DNA of 14,523 nt from Pseudomonadota bacterium. Its GTDB lineage: Bacteria; Desulfobacterota; Desulfobulbia; Desulfobulbales; JAGXFP01. Location of the stretch: the NCBI GenBank assembly GCA_030673265.1, contig DAOVJK010000041.1:1-14523 (forward strand), read 5' to 3'. The stretch's first letter is position 1; each line of letters starts with the position of its first letter. A program made the position numbers and the translations under genes. The notes beneath the pieces are model-generated. The model was given only the letters and a program-made list of their open reading frames with translations. It did not search any database and was not told the DNA's origin. Shown piece after piece: positions 1 through 7,084 of the stretch.

Positions 1-414
1 CGCCAGCTCAGCCCGGCCCAAGATGGCATTGATCAGGCCCTGGAGGAACTGCGCCGGATAACCAGACCCGGTTCTAATATTTTTATCATCAGCGACTTTC
101 AGGGATTGAGCGAAGAGGGAATTAAGCATCTGCACCTCCTGAGCAAACATAATGATATCTCTGCGGTTCGGGTCTACGACCCCCTAGAGCAGGACCTCCC
201 CGCCAATGGCTATTACAGTATAACCAATGGCGAGCAGCGTTTTGCCCTGTACACCGGCGACCATAAACTGCGCCGCCGCTACCGGCAAATATTCCAGGAG
301 AAGGGCGAGACCCTTGGCAAGTTGCTGGGCCCGATGGGTATTCCCCTCATACCGCTGTCCACGCTGGATTCTCCCCTCTATTATTTCCGACAATTACTGG
401 GGGCCAAGCGATGA
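1..414 (+). CDS. DUF58 domain protein, C-terminal part (5' end outside window)
   Basis: The frame is open from base 1 to the TGA at 412-414, giving 137 codons with the N-terminus missing. The visible part has the C-terminal pattern of DUF58 proteins found in MoxR/Bat operons: a beta-strand ending in FIISDF, then RVYDPLEQDLPANGYY (the usual DP-E-LP-G pattern), then a terminal segment ending in a short FRQLLGAKR tail. A TTG at 106 is in frame but lies inside the conserved fold, so it is not a likely start. DUF58 proteins are VWA-like and usually sit between moxR and the bat genes; their biochemical role is not settled. The stop overlaps the ATG of the next gene (ATGA at 411-414), which suggests translational coupling. 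Family assignment is fairly sure because of both motif and neighbours. Confidence 0.85.
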   Translation, partial: RQLSPAQDGIDQALEELRRITRPGSNIFIISDFQGLSEEGIKHLHLLSKHNDISAVRVYDPLEQDLPANGYYSITNGEQRFALYTGDHKLRRRYRQIFQEKGETLGKLLGPMGIPLIPLSTLDSPLYYFRQLLGAKR

Positions 415-887
415 ATGGTCCCGATCCGTTAGCCCAGTTAAGGGATATCCATCTGCCTGATCCCGTGGGTTGGTGGCCGCCGGCGCCCGGTTGGTGGCTG
501 CTTGCGATGGTCGTTCTGGCTATTATTGCGGCGACTACCTATTTTATTAGCCGGTATATTCGCCGGAATCGTTACCGCAAGGAGGCCCGGCAAGAACTGC
601 AACGACTGAACGCAGAGCGGCTCGGACACAGTACACGGCATACCGTTGAGCAGCTTGCCATGCTTTTGCGGCGGGTTGCTATCCAGACCTGTGGCCGAGT
701 GGCGGTTGCCCCGTTGGTTGGTCAAGCATGGCTGAAGTTCCTCGACAGTAAGGGCGAAACCGATCAGTTTACGGCCGGGCCGGGCAAGGTGCTGGGAGAG
801 GGTCACTATCAGCCGACGGTTGAGGCCGACCTGGACCAGTTGTTCCCGTTGGTCGAAAAATGGATCAGGAGGAGCAAGAAATGTTGA
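411..887 (+). CDS. DUF4381 domain membrane protein
   Basis: This is a 158-aa protein. It begins with a short segment containing the LRDIHLPDPVGWWPPAPGWW signature typical of DUF4381, followed by one strong membrane helix (about residues 28-47). A basic stretch (RYIRRNRYRKEARQEL) comes next, and then a soluble helical domain of about 100 residues. DUF4381 proteins are standard small members of Bat operons between the DUF58 protein and BatA. Their function is unknown, though a role in assembling the VWA proteins at the membrane is plausible. The gene overlaps the upstream gene by 4 bases and the chosen start of batA by 7 bases. No key residue can be judged missing, because none has been defined for the family. 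Confidence 0.85.
   Translation: MNGPDPLAQLRDIHLPDPVGWWPPAPGWWLLAMVVLAIIAATTYFISRYIRRNRYRKEARQELQRLNAERLGHSTRHTVEQLAMLLRRVAIQTCGRVAVAPLVGQAWLKFLDSKGETDQFTAGPGKVLGEGHYQPTVEADLDQLFPLVEKWIRRSKKC
867..874 (+). promoter_or_regulatory. Shine-Dalgarno of batA (decides start)
   Basis: AGGAGGAG lies inside the end of the DUF4381 gene, six bases before the ATG at 881. An earlier in-frame ATG at 860 lies upstream of this sequence and would add MDQEEQE, which is hydrophilic and not typical of BatA. The 881 start is therefore preferred. Confidence 0.8.
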
Positions 888-1891
888 CCTTCCTCTGGCC
901 ATGGGCCTTTTGGCTGCTACCGCTGCCGCTGCTGACGTTTATGTTGATCCCCAGAATCAGAAAACAGGAGGCGGCCCTGTTCGTCCCATTTTATAATGAT
1001 GTCCTCTCCTTTGATCAGCAAAATGAACTTTCATCTGGCGCCAGTATTGGCAAAGGGCTGCTCCTGTTACTGATCTGGATTCTTCTGGTCGGTTCCGTAA
1101 GCAGGCCGCAATGGGTAGGGGAACCGGTGGCCCTGCCGACGGTCGGTCGTGATCTGATGCTGGCCGTTGATATTTCCGGCAGTATGCAGGCTGAAGACAT
1201 GTTTATCGGCCGAGAGCAGGTGACGCGCCTTGTTTTGGTCAAGAAGGTGGTCAGCGAGTTTATTGAGCGGCGCATTGGTGACCGGGTCGGGCTGTTACTG
1301 TTCGGCACCGAGGCCTATATTCAAGCACCAATGACCTTTGACCGGCAGACGGTCACGACCCTCTTGGTTGAGGCCCAGATCGGTTTTGCCGGGGAAAAGA
1401 CCTCAATCGGCGATGCCATCGGTCTGGCGGTTAAACGACTCAAGGAACGGTCCGATGATAACCGGATCCTGATTTTATTGACCGACGGCAGCAACACCGC
1501 CGGCAGTGTTGAACCGTCGACTGCAGCCGAGTTGGCGGCCAAGACCGGGGTGAGGATCTATACCATCGGAGTGGGGGCGGATGAGATGATGGTCCGCGGA
1601 TTTTTCGGCGGCACTAGGCGAGTTAATCCTGCCGCCGATCTTGATGAAGAGACTTTGCGGAAAATCGCCGACTTGACCGGCGGCAAATATTTCCGGGCCC
1701 GAAATACCGATGAGCTTGAGGAAATCTACCAGCTGATTGATGAACTGGAACCGGTCCAGCAGGAGAGTGAAATATTCCGGCCGGTCAAAACGCTTTTTTA
1801 TCTGCCCCTGGCCGGGGCTCTGCTCTTGAGCTTTTTATTTGGCTTATTTGTGACGGTAAAGTTGAGACCAGAAAAAAGGGAGGGGTTCTAA
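881..1891 (+). CDS. batA: BatA, VWA domain membrane protein
   Basis: This is a 336-aa protein from the ATG at 881. It begins with the BatA-type membrane segment (LTFLWPWAFWLLPLPLL), has a second helix at about residues 58-74, a von Willebrand factor A domain from about residue 92, and a C-terminal membrane helix (FYLPLAGALLLSFLFGLF). The MIDAS metal site looks intact: D97-I-S99-G-S101-M, a threonine in APMTFD, and T201-D202-G203. BatA belongs to the Bat complex first linked to oxygen tolerance in Bacteroides. In other bacteria it acts with MoxR AAA ATPases in envelope or stress functions, and the exact role here is unknown. The VWA domain should face the periplasm. The gene abuts the next one, with its TAA immediately followed by GTG. 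Confidence 0.92.
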   Translation: MLTFLWPWAFWLLPLPLLTFMLIPRIRKQEAALFVPFYNDVLSFDQQNELSSGASIGKGLLLLLIWILLVGSVSRPQWVGEPVALPTVGRDLMLAVDISGSMQAEDMFIGREQVTRLVLVKKVVSEFIERRIGDRVGLLLFGTEAYIQAPMTFDRQTVTTLLVEAQIGFAGEKTSIGDAIGLAVKRLKERSDDNRILILLTDGSNTAGSVEPSTAAELAAKTGVRIYTIGVGADEMMVRGFFGGTRRVNPAADLDEETLRKIADLTGGKYFRARNTDELEEIYQLIDELEPVQQESEIFRPVKTLFYLPLAGALLLSFLFGLFVTVKLRPEKREGF

Positions 1892-3763
1892 GTGGATTTT
1901 ATCCCGGCAAATTTTCATTTTCTGCGGCCCCTCTGGTTACTGGCAGTCATCCCGGCTGTCGTACTGTTCCTGGCAATTCGCCGTTCCCGGGCCCACTCCA
2001 GTCGATGGGATAAAGCCATCGACCATTCATTGCTGCCGTATCTGCTGGACGGTGAGTTGGGCAAACGTCGTAGATGGCCTGTGATTATCTTATTGATAGC
2101 CTGGTTGCTGGCCAGCTTAAGCCTGGCAGGGCCGGTCTGGGAAAAGTTACCCCAGGCCGTGCAAAAGAAGGAAGATGCCCTGGTAATTATCCAGGACCTG
2201 TCCCTGTCGTTTTATGCCAAGGATTTATCGCCAAACCGGCTGACCCGAAGCCGCCATAAGCTGCTTGATATTCTGCAGAACAGACAGGAGGGCACCACGG
2301 CCCTGATCGTCTACTCCGGGGATGCCCATGTGGTTGCCCCCCTGACCGATGATACCAATACCATCGCGGCGATGGTCCCGGACCTGTCGCCAGCTATTAT
2401 GCCAAGCTTTGGCAGCAACCTTCAGGATGCGGTTAGCCTGGCCCTGAGGCTTTTCAAGGACGGCACGGTCAGTAGTGGCAGAATCCTGCTTCTTACCGAT
2501 GAGGTTGCCCGGGAAGACATCAGCAAGGTTGCCAAGCTCCTGGACGGTAAGAATATCGTTTTGTCGATCCTGGGTGTTGCTACGGAGGATGGCGGGCCGA
2601 TTCCGAAGAGTGATGGCGGTTTTCTGAAAGATGAGCAGGATAATATCATCGTTCCCCGGTTGAATCGGGCGGTCTTGCATGATTTGGCCCTGAAAACCGG
2701 CGGTCGTTATAGTGATCTGCAACTGGACGATAGCGATTTCAACTATCTGCTGGCCGCAACCTCGCTGGTGCCACAGCAAGATCAGTACCGCCGGATTGAC
2801 CGCGAATTCGATCAATGGCAGGAGCAGGGCCATTGGTTGGTTCTGTTGATCCTGCCCTTTGCTTTATTGGCTTTCCGTAGGGGCTGGATCATTGGTTTGG
2901 TCATGGTCCTTTTATTATCGAGCAGCGAGGCCCAGGCCATGGACTGGCAGGATCTGTGGCTGCGTAAAGATCAGCAGGCGGCAAAAGCCCTGGCGGACAA
3001 TGATCCCCAGAAGGCGGCCGAGCTTTTTAAATCTCCCCAATGGCAAGGAGCCGCCGAGTATCGGGCCGGCAATTTCGATGGGGCGGTCGCGGCTTTTGAT
3101 GAGCTTGATGGTGCCGATGACAGTTACAATCTCGGCAATTCTCTGGCCAGGCAAGGCCAGCTTGATGAGGCCCTTAAGGCCTACGATAAAGCCCTGCGAC
3201 TCAACCCTGAGATGGAGGATGCCAGTGTCAACAGGGAGTTGGTCGAGAAATTGATCAAGCAACAGGAGCAGCAGCAAGAGCAGGGTGAAAACCAGGAGCA
3301 GGAGTCGGGAGATCAGCAGCAAAGCCCGGAGAACGCTGAACAGGGCCAGAAGAACGGAGCAGATGGCCAGGAGCAGGATCAGGACCAAGATCAGGCCCAG
3401 CAGAAAGAGCAGGGTGAAGAACAGGGTGAGCGGCAGGATGAAGCCGCCCCGGCTGATGCACAGCAGGGTGAAGATCCCGCCAAGGATGAGCAGCAAGGCC
3501 GGCAGGGGGAAAAAGATGAGCAGGCCGGAGACTCCAAGGATCGTTCTGCCGGGCAGCCGGAAGAAGAGGGTGATCAGGAACAGCCACCGCCTGAACAAAG
3601 CCAGTTGCCGGAAGATCAGATGAGCGCTGAAGAACAGCAGGCCCTTGAACAATGGTTGCGCAAGATTCCAGACAACCCCGGCGGGCTCCTTAAACGTAAA
3701 TTTGAGTACCAATCTCGGCAGAACCCGGACCGAAATCGCCAACAAACCAAGAAAATATGGTAA
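1892..3763 (+). CDS. batB: BatB-BatC fusion: VWA plus TPR protein
   Basis: This is a 623-aa protein with a GTG start immediately after the batA stop. It has two N-terminal membrane helices (about residues 12-29 and 60-77), a VWA domain with D102-L-S104-L-S106, and a further membrane segment (HWLVLLILPFALLAF). Next comes a signal-peptide-like helix ending SSSEAQA, then DLW..DQQA and TPR-like helices including SYNLGNSLARQGQLDEALKA. After that is a roughly 130-residue tract rich in Q, E and D, and a conserved end (EEQQALEQWLRKIPDNPGGLL). This VWA-TPR architecture is common in proteobacterial Bat operons and corresponds to separate BatB and BatC elsewhere. The MIDAS site is slightly unusual: F replaces the usual M after DxSxS, and TDE replaces TDG. 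The charged tract is probably disordered or coiled. The next gene starts seven bases downstream. Confidence 0.9.
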   Translation: MDFIPANFHFLRPLWLLAVIPAVVLFLAIRRSRAHSSRWDKAIDHSLLPYLLDGELGKRRRWPVIILLIAWLLASLSLAGPVWEKLPQAVQKKEDALVIIQDLSLSFYAKDLSPNRLTRSRHKLLDILQNRQEGTTALIVYSGDAHVVAPLTDDTNTIAAMVPDLSPAIMPSFGSNLQDAVSLALRLFKDGTVSSGRILLLTDEVAREDISKVAKLLDGKNIVLSILGVATEDGGPIPKSDGGFLKDEQDNIIVPRLNRAVLHDLALKTGGRYSDLQLDDSDFNYLLAATSLVPQQDQYRRIDREFDQWQEQGHWLVLLILPFALLAFRRGWIIGLVMVLLLSSSEAQAMDWQDLWLRKDQQAAKALADNDPQKAAELFKSPQWQGAAEYRAGNFDGAVAAFDELDGADDSYNLGNSLARQGQLDEALKAYDKALRLNPEMEDASVNRELVEKLIKQQEQQQEQGENQEQESGDQQQSPENAEQGQKNGADGQEQDQDQDQAQQKEQGEEQGERQDEAAPADAQQGEDPAKDEQQGRQGEKDEQAGDSKDRSAGQPEEEGDQEQPPPEQSQLPEDQMSAEEQQALEQWLRKIPDNPGGLLKRKFEYQSRQNPDRNRQQTKKIW

Positions 3764-3770
3764 CCGGAAT

Positions 3771-5495
3771 ATGAGAAAAATATATATAGCAATTTTGATC
3801 TGTCTGGCGGCTTTGCTTTGCTCTTCATCTGCCTTGGCCCAGCTTTCGGCGACGGTCGATAGAGACCAGATTGCTTTGGATGAAACCCTGAACCTGACCA
3901 TCAGCAAAGATGGCAGTTCCTCCATTGCCGCGGCCGACCTGCAACCTCTGGAAAAGGACTTCCGGATTATGGGCCAGAGCCAGGGCAGCAATGCCCAGTT
4001 CATCAACGGCTCAGTATCGTCATCCTTTACCCTGAATCTGGTGCTCGCTCCCAAACGGGCCGGGAAACTTGAGATCCCACCGTTATCAATTGGTAAGGAG
4101 AGGACTGAGCGGCTGTATATCAAGGTAGTTACCCAGGCCCAGCCGAAGACCAGAGCAGATAACGCGCCGCTTTATCTCGAGACCGATCTCAGTGCACGGA
4201 CGGTTTTAGTGCAGTCGCAGCTTATCTTCACCTTGCGAATCTTCTGGGCAGTTGAGGCCAATATCTCGGAACCGACCGATCCGCAACTCAAGGATGCCTT
4301 AATGGAACGGCTGAACGACGCTACTTTCAATAAAGTTGTTGGTGGCCGGTCCTATAAGGTTTTCGAAAGAAAATACGCGATATTCCCCCAGAAGAGCGGG
4401 GTGTTGGAAATCCCCCAGATCATCGTTCAGGCGACGGTCCCGACTCGGCAGCGGCGCCGGGATATCTATGGTTTATTTGGTGCCCGGGGCCAGCAGGTCA
4501 AGCTGCGTAGTGAGAGCGAAACAGTTACCGTGAAGGAAAAACCGCCGGAGTATCCTGCCGGCGCCGAGTGGCTGCCGACTGACAAATTATCAGTTGCCGA
4601 AGAGTGGAGCCATGAACCTGGAGAACTACAGGTGGGCGATTCTGCCACCATAACCATCGCTATGGCGGCCAACGGGTTGTTGGGGGCGCAGTTGCCACCT
4701 ATTGAGCTGCCCGAAACAGAGGGGGTCAAGCTTTATCAGGGGAAGGCTGAGGTGCAAAACCTTACCAACTCCGAGGGAGTAACCGGGATCAGAAAAGAGA
4801 GTATCGCTCTTATTCCAATCCGGGCCGGGAAGGTGGTGTTGCCGGAGATCCGGGTGCCCTGGTGGAATAAAAAACAGCAGAAGGTGGAGTACGCGGTAAT
4901 CCCGGCCAGGCAATTGTTGATAAGGGACCTTCCGGCGAAAAGCAGCAAAACTACTAAGACTACCTCACCATTAGGCAATTCAGAGGAGCTGGCCGGCTCT
5001 ACGGCACCTCTAGTTCCCTCCAGGTCTGTATCTGAGTTTAATAAGCCCTTGCTGGCGCTTTGTGCGGTCCTTTTCCTGGCCTGGTTGATAACCATGGTTA
5101 TATTGTTAAGGAGTAGGCGCCAGCTGCGAGTTCTTCTTGCTGATGGAGGCCTGGCGGTGAAAAATACCAACGATATTAATGAGAGCGAGGCCTTCAGGAA
5201 GTTTGTCTATGCCTGCCGAAGTAATGATCCCGTTCGAGCCCGAAAAGGTGTAGTCGATTGGGCCAGGGCCCGGTGTCCTGAGGCAGGGGTGCAGACCGTC
5301 GCCGATCTTGCTATGGTCTTTCCTGACTCCAAGCTAACGGCTCTGGTGGCTCAAATAGACACGATCCTCTATAGTCAAGGCAAGGAAGCGGCTGACTGGC
5401 GCGGGAAAAATTTGCTGGATACGGTAGAGGAAATCCGCAAGACGGCTAAAAAAAAGAAAAGTAACAAGTCGGCATTGGCGAAACTTTACAATTGA
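3771..5495 (+). CDS. batD: BatD family protein
   Basis: This is a 574-aa protein. The start at 3771 is chosen because it begins with a clear Sec signal peptide (MRKIYIAILICLAALL, cleavage predicted after ALA at residue 23). The longer open frame from 3645 would bury that signal and overlap the end of batB. The mature part begins LSATVDRDQIALDETLNLTI, typical of the BatD (oxygen tolerance) family, with repeated beta-sandwich modules such as ALIPIRAGKVVLPEIRVPWW. One membrane helix lies at about residues 425-446 and is followed by a cytoplasmic tail of about 130 residues that is rich in basic residues at its end. BatD is expected to expose its beta domains in the periplasm beside BatA and BatB. 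The Shine-Dalgarno sequence is weak, so translation may be coupled to the previous gene. This is the last gene of the operon. Confidence 0.9.
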   Translation: MRKIYIAILICLAALLCSSSALAQLSATVDRDQIALDETLNLTISKDGSSSIAAADLQPLEKDFRIMGQSQGSNAQFINGSVSSSFTLNLVLAPKRAGKLEIPPLSIGKERTERLYIKVVTQAQPKTRADNAPLYLETDLSARTVLVQSQLIFTLRIFWAVEANISEPTDPQLKDALMERLNDATFNKVVGGRSYKVFERKYAIFPQKSGVLEIPQIIVQATVPTRQRRRDIYGLFGARGQQVKLRSESETVTVKEKPPEYPAGAEWLPTDKLSVAEEWSHEPGELQVGDSATITIAMAANGLLGAQLPPIELPETEGVKLYQGKAEVQNLTNSEGVTGIRKESIALIPIRAGKVVLPEIRVPWWNKKQQKVEYAVIPARQLLIRDLPAKSSKTTKTTSPLGNSEELAGSTAPLVPSRSVSEFNKPLLALCAVLFLAWLITMVILLRSRRQLRVLLADGGLAVKNTNDINESEAFRKFVYACRSNDPVRARKGVVDWARARCPEAGVQTVADLAMVFPDSKLTALVAQIDTILYSQGKEAADWRGKNLLDTVEEIRKTAKKKKSNKSALAKLYN

Positions 5496-5678
5496 GAGCA
5501 GATAAACCTGAAAGGTTAAAGGCCCAGGTGTCCAGTCAGGAGTTACATGTTGTCATGTTGCCCGGAAGGAGCGGAGCCTGTTCAGGAGTATAAAAGCCAT
5601 GCTGCGTAAACGATTGGTCGGAGTCGAGTTAAATCCCATAGGTTAATATGGAGAAATTCTTTCGTCAGCAGCTCTTGT

Positions 5679-5737
5679 CTGACACTGCCCCAGGATTCAA
5701 TCCTGGCCCCGGATTTAATCAGTCAGTTGGGATAATC
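5679..5737. repeat. Cluster of short palindromes, possible operator or structured leader
   Basis: A perfect odd palindrome, CCAGGATTCAATCCTGG, occupies 5690-5706. A second GATTTAATC core lies at 5712-5720 and a shorter GATAATC at 5731-5737. The three palindrome centres (5698, 5716, 5734) are spaced exactly 18 bases apart. An outer pair, CTGAC (5679-5683) and GTCAG (5722-5726), encloses the first two. This could be a binding array for a dimeric regulator or a folded RNA. I cannot assign a family. Confidence 0.4.
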
Positions 5738-5748
5738 TTAGATATAGC

Positions 5749-5777
5749 TTGAAATTCAGTTTTATTTTCAGTAAATT
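5749..5777 (+). promoter_or_regulatory. Candidate sigma-70 promoter for the folD-led operon
   Basis: TTGAAA (5749-5754, five of six matches to the -35 consensus) is separated by 17 bases from TAAATT (5772-5777, four of six matches to the -10). It lies just downstream of the palindrome cluster and would give a leader of roughly 235 bases before folD. In AT-rich DNA such matches can arise by chance. The TATAAT at 5826-5831 is an alternative -10. Confidence 0.35.
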
Positions 5778-6019
5778 ACCCAATTCCAGTCTTTGCTGAA
5801 TAGCAATTCATTTTATTTTATGAGCTATAATGTTTCTACCTCAAGATTACATACAGTCCGGCGAACAGTGCTATCAGTACGATTTATTGTTTTTTTCTCC
5901 TGATAAATCGATAGCCTCAGTCCCTCTCAATCGTTTTGGTTCGCGACTTAAGACTTCTCTTACCCAGTTAATCCACTTACTTTTTTTAAGAATTTATATG
6001 TTTGTTAAGGAGCTAAAGA

Positions 6020-6907
6020 ATGAGTGCAACAATTATCAGTGGCGTCGAAATCGCCAAGGCCATCCGTGAGGAACTGAAAGGAGAAGTAGCAGAACTTAAA
6101 GAAAAACACGGTATAGTTCCCGGTCTGGTGACCATCCTGGTCGGCTCGGATCCTGGTTCTGTATCTTATGTCACAGCCAAGGGCAAGACTGCCCATGCTC
6201 TGGGTCTTTATTCTGAACAGATCGATCTGCCGGCAGAGACCGACGAAGAAGAGTTGCTTGGTCTTATCGATAAGTACAATAAAGACGATAAGATTCATGG
6301 CATTCTGGTTCAATTGCCTCTGCCCAAGCATATTAACGAGGGCAGGGTTCTTTACGCAATTGACCCCAATAAAGATGTTGACGGATTCCATCCCGTTAAT
6401 GTCGGCAAGATGGTTCTTGGCGAGCAATGCTTCCTGCCCTGCACCCCGCACGGCATCCTGGAAATGTTGACCAGAAGCGGTATTGAAACCAGTGGTAAGG
6501 AAGTAGTTATCCTGGGCCGCAGCAATATCGTCGGCAAACCGATGGCTAACTTGATGCTCCAGAAAAGGCCAGCCGGTAACGCCACCATTACCCTCTGTCA
6601 CACCAGAACGAAAGATACTGATTTTCATACCAAACGAGCCGATATCCTGATTGCAGCTGTCGGTGTCCCTAATCTTGTCAAAGCTGATCAAGTTAAAGAC
6701 GGTGTTGTTATTATCGATGTCGGTGTTAACCGGATCGGTATGTCGAAAAGCGGCAAAGCCATCCTGGCTGGCGACGTGGAATTTGATTCAGTGAAAGAGA
6801 AGGCTTCCTTCATTACTCCTGTGCCTGGTGGTGTCGGTCCGATGACGATTACCATGTTGATGAAAAACACCGTTCAATCAGCTAAACAGGTAGCAGGTCT
6901 CCTTTAA
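6020..6907 (+). CDS. folD: Bifunctional methylene-THF dehydrogenase / methenyl-THF cyclohydrolase
   Basis: This is a 295-aa, full-length FolD. It interconverts 5,10-methylene-THF, 5,10-methenyl-THF and 10-formyl-THF with NAD(P)H, two steps of the methyl branch of the Wood-Ljungdahl pathway. The expected residues are present: Y50-V-T-A-K54 (catalytic lysine motif), Q98 in LVQLPLP, D121 in DVDGFHP, PCTPHG, and the nucleotide-binding VVILGRSNIVGKP. The end carries TPVPGGVGPMTITMLM. A strong TAAGGAG (6006-6012) sits seven bases before the ATG. It is the first gene of the cluster and is followed by a 177-base gap before cooS. Outside this pathway folD also serves ordinary one-carbon metabolism, so it need not be dedicated to autotrophy, but its position argues for that role. 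Confidence 0.97.
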   Translation: MSATIISGVEIAKAIREELKGEVAELKEKHGIVPGLVTILVGSDPGSVSYVTAKGKTAHALGLYSEQIDLPAETDEEELLGLIDKYNKDDKIHGILVQLPLPKHINEGRVLYAIDPNKDVDGFHPVNVGKMVLGEQCFLPCTPHGILEMLTRSGIETSGKEVVILGRSNIVGKPMANLMLQKRPAGNATITLCHTRTKDTDFHTKRADILIAAVGVPNLVKADQVKDGVVIIDVGVNRIGMSKSGKAILAGDVEFDSVKEKASFITPVPGGVGPMTITMLMKNTVQSAKQVAGLL

Positions 6908-6983
6908 AAGTGCCGGTTGGTTTTCCGATTAGCGCACCTTGATCTTGCTTGTTTTGGTGTTTTCTTTCGGAAATCCCTTTAAT

Positions 6984-7042
6984 TGATAATATTTATCAGC
7001 TGTACTCCATGATTGCGGCTGATAAATCTAAAATTATTTTTT
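6984..7042 (+). promoter_or_regulatory. Hairpin with alternative pairing upstream of cooS
   Basis: ATTTATCAGC (6991-7000) is a perfect 10-base inverted match to GCTGATAAAT (7018-7027), extendable by G-U, G-C and U-G pairs to about 13 pairs around an 11-base loop. A T-run (7037-7042) follows nine bases later. TGATAA (6984-6989) can instead pair with TTATCA (6993-6998), so the central strand has two mutually exclusive partners. It could be a weak terminator, an attenuator-like leader, an RNA processing site, or a protein-binding site. The stem is AT-rich, so a classical terminator is not assured. Confidence 0.45.
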
Positions 7043-7084
7043 AGTCATACCATCGAGAAACGACGAAACTTATTGAGGTACAAG

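Larger units (their letters stand above)
5496..6019. other. Intergenic region between bat operon and Wood-Ljungdahl cluster
   Basis: This 524-base stretch has no convincing gene. The first 150 bases are of mixed composition and contain small inverted repeats, AACCT-GAA-AGGTT (5505-5517) and ACATG-TTGT-CATGT (5545-5558). From about 5679 there is a palindrome cluster, and from about 5740 the DNA is AT-rich with promoter-like hexamers. A perfect TATAAT lies at 5826-5831 but has no good -35 partner. No strong GC hairpin followed by a T-run is visible, so the bat terminator is not located. The last 15 bases carry the folD ribosome binding site. Confidence 0.7.

Noticed and set aside
3645..3770. 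Upstream extension of batD to an ATG at 3645
   Set aside because: It would overlap the end of batB by about 120 bases and place a Sec signal peptide in the interior of the protein.
2915..4123. 402-codon open frame on the minus strand opposite batB and batD
   Set aside because: It is antisense to the Q/E-rich tract, giving an artificial Leu-rich translation. The + strand genes have clear domains, a signal peptide and tight operon spacing.
5547..5643. Two mini-ORFs (20 codons from 5547, 15 codons from 5599), each preceded by CAGGAG, in the intergenic region
   Set aside because: Their spacers are four and ten bases, the peptides are very short and match nothing I recognise, and two such matches in 500 bases are expected by chance.
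5687..5720. T-arm-like hairpin (CCAGG, 7-base loop, CCTGG) resembling the 3' end of a tRNA
   Set aside because: The loop is shifted by one base from the tRNA T-loop consensus, and no matching acceptor strand or anticodon arm is visible upstream.
5740..6019. Tetrahydrofolate or cobalamin riboswitch upstream of folD
   Set aside because: I looked for the conserved core elements of both classes and did not see them. The region is AT-rich with only weak pairing.
5830..6069. 79-codon open frame overlapping the start of folD
   Set aside because: It has no ribosome binding site, lies in AT-rich leader DNA, has no recognisable motif, and runs into the well-supported folD gene in another frame.
7013..7084. 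TTG start for cooS adding 24 residues
   Set aside because: The start lies within the hairpin loop with no ribosome binding site. The ATG at 7085 has a well-placed TGAGGT and a normal N-terminus.
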